Assembly: GCA_902475515.1 (NCBI GenBank)
Contig: CABSAB010000124.1
Span: 1 to 5,388 of the forward strand
Direction: 5' to 3'
Length of the DNA stretch: 5,388 bases
Origin: an uncultured Eubacteriales bacterium
GTDB taxonomy: Bacteria > Bacillota > Clostridia > Oscillospirales > Oscillospiraceae
This document shows positions 1-4,165 of this stretch, in pieces (position 1 is the first letter of the stretch; every line of letters starts with the position of its first letter). The notes under the pieces are model-generated. The model had not been told where the DNA came from. It was given only the letters and a program-made list of their open reading frames with translations, and made no database searches. A program made the translations under genes and the position numbers.

Positions 1-2139
1 TCTGCCAACAACCTGCTCCGTCCCCAGGACGGACAGCCTGTCACCGTGCCCACCCAGGATATGATCCTCGGTACCTACTACCTGACCATCGTCCGGGAGG
101 ACGAGGAGGGTGCAGGCAAGGTGTTCTCCTCCGCCGATGAGGCCATGCTGGCGTATGAATCCAAGGTGGTGGGTCTCCATGCCCCCATCAAGGTCCGTAT
201 GACCGGCACCCTGGACGGCCAGGAGAAGAGCCGTATCGTAGACGCCACCGTGGGACGGTTGATCTTCAACAATGCCATCCCCCAGGACCTGGGCTATGTG
301 GACCGCACCGATCCCGAGAAGTTCCTGGACCTGGAAGTGGGCTTCAGCGTCGGCAAGAAGCAGCTGTCCACCATCATCGACAAGTGCATCCGCAAGCATG
401 GCTTTACCATCTCCACGGAGATGCTGGATAACGTCAAGGCCCTGGGCTACAAGCATTCTACCCTGGCTGCTCTGACGGTCTCTATTGCGGATATGACCAT
501 CCCCGAGGCCAAGTATACCCTGGTAGCCGAGGCGGAGAAAGAGGTCGTCAAGATCGACCGCCAGTACAAGCGGGGCTTCATCACCAACGACGAACGCTAC
601 CGCCTGACCGTCTCCCAGTGGGAGGAGACCACCAACCAGGTCTCCGACGCCCTGCAGAAGAATCTGGGCCGGTTCAACCCCATCTACATGATGGCGGACT
701 CCGGCGCCCGAGGCTCTATGAGCCAGATTCGTCAGCTGGCCGGTATGCGCGGCCTGATGGCCAACACCTCCGGTAAGACCATCGAGATTCCCATTAAGTC
801 TAACTTCCGTGAGGGCCTGTCCGTTCTGGAATACTTCATTGCCTCCCGAGGCGCTCGAAAGGGCCTGACCGATACTGCCCTCCGTACCGCCGACTCCGGT
901 TATCTGACCCGCCGTTTGGTGGATGTGGCGCAGAACATCATCATTCGCCAGAAGGACTGCGGCACCACCGAGGGCATCGAGGTGGCGGAGATCACAGAGA
1001 AGGGCGCTGTGGTAGATCCCTTCGGCAACCGCATCCGGGGCCGTTATCCCCTGGAGGATATTTGCGATCCCGAGACCGGCGAGCTGCTGATCCCCAAGGA
1101 CCATCTGATGATGGAGGAGGACGCCAAGCTGCTGGAGGCGCATGGCATCCACTCCGTGCGCATCCGCACCGTCCTGGGCTGCAAGGCCCGCAGCGGCGTG
1201 TGCGCCCGGTGCTACGGCATGAACCTAGCCACCTCTGAGGAGGTCAACATGGGCGAGGCAGTCGGCATCATCGCAGCCCAGTCCATCGGTGAGCCCGGTA
1301 CTCAGCTGACCATGCGTACCTTCCACACCGGCGGCGTCGCCGGAGACGATATCACCCAGGGCCTGCCCCGCGTTGAGGAGCTGTTTGAGGCCAGAAAGCC
1401 CAAGAAGATGGCCCAGCTGGCGGAGATCTCCGGCAAGGTCTCCATCGACGAGAGCCACCGGACGGCCTACCGCCCCGTGACCATCACTGCCGAGGACGGC
1501 GAGGTCAAGCAGTATCAGATCCCCTACAGCATGGGCCTCAGAGTGGTGGACGGCGACTATGTCAGCCGCGGTGACCGCATCACCGACGGCTCCCTGAGCC
1601 CCCACGATGTGCTGCGCATCTCCGGCCTGGAGGCGGTCCAGAACTACCTGATCCAGGAGGTCCAGGCGGTGTACCGTCAGCAGGGCGTTGATATCAACGA
1701 TAAGCATATCGAGATCATCGTCCGCCAGATGATGCGCAAGGTCAAGGTGGAGGATGCGGGTGACACCGATCTGCTCACCGGCAGTACCATCGACGTGTTT
1801 GAGTATGAGGATGCCAATGCCGCCGTTCAGGCCCGCATTGACGCCGGGGAGGAAGGCCTCCAGCTGGCCACCCGGAGCCTCCTGCTCATGGGTATCACGA
1901 AAGCGTCTCTGGCAACAGAATCCTTCCTGTCCGCGGCTTCCTTCCAGGAGACCACCAAGGTCCTCACGGACGCGGCTATCAAGGGCAAGATCGATCCGCT
2001 GGAGGGTCTCAAGGAGAACGTGATCATTGGTAAGCTCATCCCCGCCGGTGCGGGTATGACGGTCTACCGGGATTACGACATCGGCATTTCGCCGGAGTCT
2101 CCTGTGACCCAGGATATGATCGATAACGAGCAGTTTTAA
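1..2139 (+). CDS. rpoC: DNA-directed RNA polymerase subunit beta' (C-terminal part, 5' end outside window)
   Basis: This is the 3' 712 codons of the largest RNA polymerase catalytic subunit; the frame is open from base 1. The window begins shortly downstream of where the Mg-binding NADFDGD loop would lie (SANNLLRPQDG at fragment residues 1-11), so roughly the N-terminal 40% is missing. Visible parts, in fragment numbering, are the conserved YMMADSGARGS segment (229-239), the bridge helix (GARKGLTDTALRTADSGYL, 284-302), a zinc site of Cys320, Cys394, Cys401 and Cys404 with the same spacing as E. coli C814/C888/C895/C898, and the trigger loop (GEPGTQLTMRTFHTGG, 430-445), where His442 matches E. 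coli His936. GDDITQGLPRVEELFEARKP follows the trigger loop directly, so the large insertion found in E. coli is absent, as in Firmicutes. The C-terminus has the usual GITKASLATESFLSAASFQE and LKENVIIGKLIPAG segments and ends at TAA with no frameshift. rpoB would be expected upstream. A terminator follows within a few bases. Confidence 0.98.
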   Translation, partial: SANNLLRPQDGQPVTVPTQDMILGTYYLTIVREDEEGAGKVFSSADEAMLAYESKVVGLHAPIKVRMTGTLDGQEKSRIVDATVGRLIFNNAIPQDLGYVDRTDPEKFLDLEVGFSVGKKQLSTIIDKCIRKHGFTISTEMLDNVKALGYKHSTLAALTVSIADMTIPEAKYTLVAEAEKEVVKIDRQYKRGFITNDERYRLTVSQWEETTNQVSDALQKNLGRFNPIYMMADSGARGSMSQIRQLAGMRGLMANTSGKTIEIPIKSNFREGLSVLEYFIASRGARKGLTDTALRTADSGYLTRRLVDVAQNIIIRQKDCGTTEGIEVAEITEKGAVVDPFGNRIRGRYPLEDICDPETGELLIPKDHLMMEEDAKLLEAHGIHSVRIRTVLGCKARSGVCARCYGMNLATSEEVNMGEAVGIIAAQSIGEPGTQLTMRTFHTGGVAGDDITQGLPRVEELFEARKPKKMAQLAEISGKVSIDESHRTAYRPVTITAEDGEVKQYQIPYSMGLRVVDGDYVSRGDRITDGSLSPHDVLRISGLEAVQNYLIQEVQAVYRQQGVDINDKHIEIIVRQMMRKVKVEDAGDTDLLTGSTIDVFEYEDANAAVQARIDAGEEGLQLATRSLLLMGITKASLATESFLSAASFQETTKVLTDAAIKGKIDPLEGLKENVIIGKLIPAGAGMTVYRDYDIGISPESPVTQDMIDNEQF

Positions 2140-2141
2140 GT

Positions 2142-2176
2142 AAAAAAACAGCGTCCGGTTCCGGGCGCTGTTTTTT
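2142..2176. terminator. Intrinsic terminator after rpoC, symmetric and probably bidirectional
   Basis: The arm cagcgtccgg (2149-2158) pairs with ccgggcgctg (2161-2170) with one G-U pair; the innermost pair probably opens to leave a tetraloop. Seven A precede the stem (2142-2148) and six T follow it (2171-2176), so the same element gives a U-tract on either strand. It starts 2 bp after the rpoC stop codon. On the minus strand it lies about 110 bp beyond the end of the broken XRE gene and could have ended that transcript too. It separates rpoC transcription from the downstream ribosomal genes. Confidence 0.93.
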
Positions 2177-2287
2177 GTGTAGTCGGGATGCGGCGGGGCC
2201 GGTAGATAATGCGGATTCGCCGGAGGCACAGAGATGCAATTGCAAATTTGATAAAAGTGTCTCCATAAATACATATAAGGAGAAACC

Positions 2288-2503
2288 TCAGACCACCGTG
2301 CCATCTGGGAGCGTGAAAACGATATCGACCGTACATCCAAGCGCAGATGCTAATTCAGCAATATTTTTCTCCGTAAAATTTCCTCAAGACATTTTGTTAC
2401 ATAGATTTTGTGGTGTTTGATGTGAAGCATAAGCCAACTCGTTCAGGTTCATGTCTCGCCGGCGCATAATCAGTCGAAGCTTTTCAGAAACCGTCATTTT
2501 CAT
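2288..2503 (-). pseudogene. XRE/Cro-type helix-turn-helix regulator, interrupted by an in-frame TGA
   Basis: Reading the minus strand from the ATG at 2503 gives 39 codons (MKMTVSEKLRLIMRRRDMNL at the start, then NELAYASHQTPQNLCNKMS), a TGA at 2386-2384, and a further 31 codons in the same frame (GNFTEKNIAELASALGCTVD, then IVFTLPDGTVV) to a second TGA at 2290-2288. Joined, the 71 residues have the pattern of small single-domain XRE proteins: an EKLRLIMRRR first helix, an NELA turn, a TPQNLCNKMS recognition helix and a short beta-rich tail. Relatives of this type, from memory, carry Arg or Lys after the S of NKxS, so the TGA most simply comes from CGA by one C-to-T change. No start codon with a ribosome binding site follows the stop, so the C-terminal half is probably not made. 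A good Shine-Dalgarno and promoter remain, which suggests recent loss. Such proteins usually bind operator DNA; the target is unknown. A sequencing error or UGA readthrough cannot be excluded. Confidence 0.8.
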
Positions 2504-2507
2504 GAAA

Positions 2508-2515
2508 TCACCTCT
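2508..2515 (-). promoter_or_regulatory. Ribosome binding site of the XRE pseudogene
   Basis: The minus strand reads AGAGGTGA, then TTTC, then the ATG at 2503. This near-complete Shine-Dalgarno sequence at normal spacing fixes the start codon and supports the view that the reading frame was once translated. Confidence 0.75.
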
Positions 2516-2523
2516 TATATATG

Positions 2524-2552
2524 AACATACATAGATTTCGATGAGTTGTCAA
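2524..2552 (-). promoter_or_regulatory. Likely sigma-A promoter of the XRE pseudogene
   Basis: On the minus strand, a perfect -35 TTGACA (2552-2547) is followed by a 17 bp spacer and the -10 TATGTT (2529-2524, four of six consensus bases). Transcription would start near 2517, leaving a leader of about 14 nt that contains the ribosome binding site. A second TTGACA copy lies 33 bp further upstream (2585-2580) with no obvious -10 partner. Confidence 0.55.
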
Positions 2553-2711
2553 AGGTTGATTTTCAGAGTGAATCGGTCGTGTCAAGGATTTCATGGCACA
2601 TGACATGGATTCGTGTATTATTTTTTGCTGTGTTCAACTTCATCCGGCAAGTTGCCTCCGGCCAAATGCCCGAAATCCATGAATTTATGCAAAATGATGT
2701 GCATGAAACTA

Positions 2712-2740
2712 TTGACGGACGGGCATAATTTTGGTATAAT
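2712..2740 (+). promoter_or_regulatory. Strong sigma-A promoter of the rplGB-rpsL-rpsG-fusA operon
   Basis: The -35 box TTGACG (2712-2717) is followed by a 17 bp spacer and a perfect TATAAT (2735-2740). A TG at 2732-2733, one base before the -10, makes it an extended -10 promoter. The expected start is near 2747, giving a leader of about 47 nt before the ATG at 2794. With the terminator after rpoC, this shows that the ribosomal genes form their own transcription unit here. It faces away from the XRE promoter. Confidence 0.9.
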
Positions 2741-2745
2741 CTTTT

Positions 2746-2784
2746 CGTTTGTGAGCAGGCAAATTGCGCCAAAATGCGAAAGGA
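2746..2784 (+). promoter_or_regulatory. Tentative kink-turn-like fold in the leader of the L7Ae-family gene
   Basis: The leader can place GA (2753-2754) opposite GA (2778-2779) as tandem G-A pairs, followed by GCA/TGC (2755-2757 with 2775-2777) and an inner GGC/GCC pairing (2758-2760 with 2768-2770). Three unpaired bases, TGT (2750-2752), precede the first GA, which is the kink-turn layout. The other helix is weak: TT with AA (2748-2749 with 2780-2781), a G-G mismatch, then C-G. It would cover part of the AGGAGG site. The expected transcription start near 2747 may remove part of this helix, so the call is speculative. Confidence 0.2.
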
Positions 2785-2786
2785 GG
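2781..2786 (+). promoter_or_regulatory. Ribosome binding site that sets the rplGB start
   Basis: A perfect AGGAGG lies 7 nt before the ATG at 2794. An in-frame TTG at 2764 would add ten residues (wording RQNAKGGGK) translated across this site; it has no ribosome binding site of its own. Confidence 0.9.
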
Positions 2787-2793
2787 CGGCAAA

Positions 2794-3042
2794 ATGCTCG
2801 AAGAGCTTCAGACAAAACAGAAGGTCGTCGGCCTCAAGCAGCTCCGCAAAGCCCTCACCGAGGGCCGCGCCGCCAAGGTCTTTTTGGCACAGGACGCCGA
2901 CCCAAAGCTGCTGGGCCCCATCCGGGAGGCCTGCGAGGGCGGTGGCGTTCCCATGGAGGAGGTCCCCACCATGGCAGAGCTTGGAAAAGCCTGCGGCATC
3001 GAGGTGGGCGCGGCGGTGGCCGGGCTCCTCAAAAATCCCTGA
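2794..3042 (+). CDS. rplGB: L7Ae-family kink-turn RNA-binding protein (YbxF/RplGB type)
   Basis: The product is 82 aa, the same length as Bacillus subtilis YbxF (RplGB). The L7Ae/L30e/S12e/Gadd45 fold signature is clear: GLKQLRKAL at residues 13-21 (the G-x-K-Q RNA-contact turn), KVFLAQDADP at 28-37, and ELGKACGIEVGAAVAGLL at 62-79, which holds the loop that reads kink-turns. Family members bind kink-turn RNA; YbxF is known to bind kink-turns and to associate with ribosomes, but its cellular role is not settled. The gene is first in the operon, directly behind the extended -10 promoter, and 56 bp ahead of rpsL, as in other Firmicutes. The ATG at 2794 is chosen for its AGGAGG site and the family length. 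It has no signal peptide or membrane segment. The family call is firm; the exact function is inferred. Confidence 0.93.
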   Translation: MLEELQTKQKVVGLKQLRKALTEGRAAKVFLAQDADPKLLGPIREACEGGGVPMEEVPTMAELGKACGIEVGAAVAGLLKNP

Positions 3043-3066
3043 TCCCAGCGGGCATTTGCCCGGGAT
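3042..3066 (+). other. Bulged hairpin in the rplGB-rpsL spacer
   Basis: CGGGC (3049-3053) pairs with GCCCG (3058-3062) around an ATTT loop, and ATCC (3042-3045) pairs with GGAT (3063-3066), leaving three bulged bases (CAG). No T-run follows, so it is not a terminator. It begins inside the rplGB stop codon. It may protect the transcript end, pause polymerase or serve as a processing site, all of which is inference. Confidence 0.35.
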
Positions 3067-3098
3067 AATATAAACCATCTCAGGAAAGGAGGAAAATC

Positions 3099-3521
3099 AT
3101 GCCTACTTTTAACCAGCTCGTGAGAAAGGGCAGAGAGACTACCATGACAAAGTCCACTGCCCCCGCACTGCAGAAGGGCCTCAACACCCTGAAGAACGTT
3201 CCCACCGATTTGTCTTCTCCCCAGAAGAGAGGCGTGTGCACCGCTGTTCGTACCACGACCCCGAAGAAGCCGAACTCCGCGCTTCGGAAGATCGCCCGTG
3301 TACGTCTTACCAACGGTTATGAGGTGTCCGCGTATATCCCCGGTGTGGGCCACAACCTTCAGGAGCATTCCGTGGTTCTGATCCGCGGCGGCCGTGTGAA
3401 GGATCTTCCTGGTGTTCGTTACCACATCATCCGTGGTACCCTCGATACCCAGGGCGTCCAGGGCCGTATGCAGAGCCGCAGTAAGTACGGCGCTAAGAAG
3501 CCCAAGGCCGGCAAGAAGTAA
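3099..3521 (+). CDS. rpsL: 30S ribosomal protein S12 (uS12)
   Basis: S12 sits at the decoding centre of the 30S subunit and helps control accuracy of tRNA selection. The product is 140 aa, close to the 138 aa of B. subtilis and longer than the 124 aa of E. coli because of the Firmicutes-type stretch before SSPQKRGVC (residues 39-47). The signature TTTPKKPNSALRK (52-64) and the loop GHNLQEHSVVLIRGGRVKDL (84-103) are intact; the C-terminus is SKYGAKKPKAGKK. The streptomycin-resistance positions corresponding to E. coli Lys43 and Lys88 are Lys56 and Lys101 here, so both are wild type. The usual CTRV is CTAV (Ala49), probably a lineage difference. AGGAGG lies 6 nt before the ATG. It is transcribed with rplGB; 158 bp separate it from rpsG. 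Confidence 0.98.
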   Translation: MPTFNQLVRKGRETTMTKSTAPALQKGLNTLKNVPTDLSSPQKRGVCTAVRTTTPKKPNSALRKIARVRLTNGYEVSAYIPGVGHNLQEHSVVLIRGGRVKDLPGVRYHIIRGTLDTQGVQGRMQSRSKYGAKKPKAGKK

Positions 3522-3679
3522 TTCCTGCCCCCGCAACAACAAGCATTTTGCGCATTCGCGCAAGGCACTGCCTTGCCCTGAGTCGTTTTGATATATACAT
3601 TGAGACCTCTCGGCAGGCACCAACAAAGGCTTTGCTTTTGAAGTACCTATGAAATCATATTATGAAGGAGGGAAGCGAA
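3522..3679 (+). promoter_or_regulatory. Structured rpsL-rpsG spacer, candidate mRNA control region
   Basis: This spacer is long compared with the 15 bp between rpsG and fusA. Hairpin A pairs TTGCGC (3548-3553) with GCGCAA (3558-3563) around ATTC. Hairpin B pairs GCAAGGC (3560-3566) with GCCTTGC (3570-3576) around ACT. A and B share 3560-3563, so they cannot form together. An outer stem of CCTGCC (3524-3529) with GGCAGG (3612-3617) could enclose either one. Hairpin C pairs CAAAGGC (3624-3630) with GCTTTTG (3634-3640). No T-run follows A or B, so they are not terminators. In E. coli, S7 represses its operon by binding the rpsL-rpsG spacer; a similar role here is inference from position and fold only. 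No convincing promoter is seen. Confidence 0.4.
3665..3672 (+). promoter_or_regulatory. Ribosome binding site that sets the GTG start of rpsG
   Basis: AAGGAGGG lies 7 nt before the GTG at 3680. The in-frame ATG at 3662 lies just ahead of this site and would be read across it, so it cannot use it. Confidence 0.93.
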
Positions 3680-4150
3680 GTGCCCAGAAGAGGTAACGTT
3701 CCGAAGAGAGAAGTTCTCCCGGATCCAATCTATAATTCAGTTCTGGTTACAAAGCTGATCAACAGCGTTATGCTGGATGGCAAGAAGGGCGTTGCTCAGA
3801 AGGTCGTCTACGATGCATTCAAGATCGTGGAGGAGAAGACCGGCAAGAGCGGCCTGGAAGCCTTTACTCAGGCTATGGAAAATGTCATGCCGTCCCTGGA
3901 GGTCAAGGCCCGCCGTGTGGGCGGTGCCACCTATCAGGTGCCCATGGAGGTCCGGCCTGAGCGCAGACAGACACTCGGCCTCCGCTGGCTGACGGATTAC
4001 AGCCGCAAGCGTTCCGAGAAGACAATGCGGGAAAGACTGGCTGGCGAGATCATGGACGCTTGCAACAGCGTCGGTGGAGCCGTGAAAAAGCGTGAGGAAA
4101 CCCACAAGATGGCCGAAGCCAACAAAGCCTTCTCCCACTACCGCTGGTAA
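3680..4150 (+). CDS. rpsG: 30S ribosomal protein S7 (uS7)
   Basis: S7 is the primary protein that starts assembly of the 30S head; it binds the 3' domain of 16S rRNA and lines the E site. From the GTG start it is 156 aa, the standard length, and opens with the typical MPRRGNVPKREVLPDPIYNS wording. The DPIYNSVLVTKLINSVMLDG segment is at residues 15-34, the RNA-contacting beta-hairpin (VKARRVGGATYQVPMEV) at 75-91, and RWLTDYSRKRSEKTM lies in the C-terminal half; the protein ends in AFSHYRW. GTG is preferred over the ATG at 3662 because the longer form would add six unconserved residues translated from the Shine-Dalgarno itself. The preceding spacer is structured; fusA follows after 15 bp, so the two are co-transcribed and probably translated in concert. 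In E. coli this protein is the repressor of its own operon. Confidence 0.98.
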   Translation: MPRRGNVPKREVLPDPIYNSVLVTKLINSVMLDGKKGVAQKVVYDAFKIVEEKTGKSGLEAFTQAMENVMPSLEVKARRVGGATYQVPMEVRPERRQTLGLRWLTDYSRKRSEKTMRERLAGEIMDACNSVGGAVKKREETHKMAEANKAFSHYRW

Positions 4151-4165
4151 GATAGGAGCACAGAA

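Larger units (their letters stand above)
2140..2793. other. Gap of about 650 bp between rpoC and the str-type operon
   Basis: No intact gene is supported here. From left to right it holds the rpoC terminator, about 110 bp without a recognisable feature (2177-2287), the broken minus-strand XRE regulator with its Shine-Dalgarno site and promoter (2288-2552), about 160 bp of AT-richer sequence with several small inverted repeats (2553-2711), and the strong + strand promoter and leader of the L7Ae-family gene. The composition is visibly more AT-rich than the flanking genes, especially from about 2240 to 2780. Short open frames on both strands here lack ribosome binding sites and familiar protein wording. 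Confidence 0.8.

Noticed and set aside
1225..2340. Minus-strand open frame of 371 codons over the end of rpoC and into the gap
   Set aside because: Most of it is the antisense shadow of rpoC, it runs through the terminator, and it has no supported start.
2175..2420. Plus-strand small frame over the XRE pseudogene
   Set aside because: It has no ribosome binding site at a usable distance; the nearby AAGGAG (2276-2281) is 16 bp from the next GTG. The minus strand carries the recognisable protein.
2271..2523. CATATAAGGAG-like sequences in inverted orientation at both ends of the pseudogene (2271-2282 and 2508-2523), considered as terminal repeats of a mobile element
   Set aside because: The match is short and imperfect, the right copy is explained as a Shine-Dalgarno site, and I see no target duplication or transposase.
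2546..2728. Plus-strand 60-codon frame with a hydrophobic patch
   Set aside because: It starts at a TTG without a Shine-Dalgarno, runs into the str promoter and has no recognisable family.
3042..3066. The rplGB-rpsL hairpin as a kink-turn or terminator
   Set aside because: It has a three-base bulge but lacks the tandem G-A pairs needed for a kink-turn, and there is no T-run for termination.
2808..3626. Minus-strand open frame opposite rplGB and rpsL
   Set aside because: It is a shadow of two clear ribosomal genes, with low-complexity composition and no family wording.
3632..3661. Promoter in front of rpsG (TTGCTT, 18 bp, CATATT)
   Set aside because: Both boxes are poor, and the start site would fall inside the ribosome binding site.
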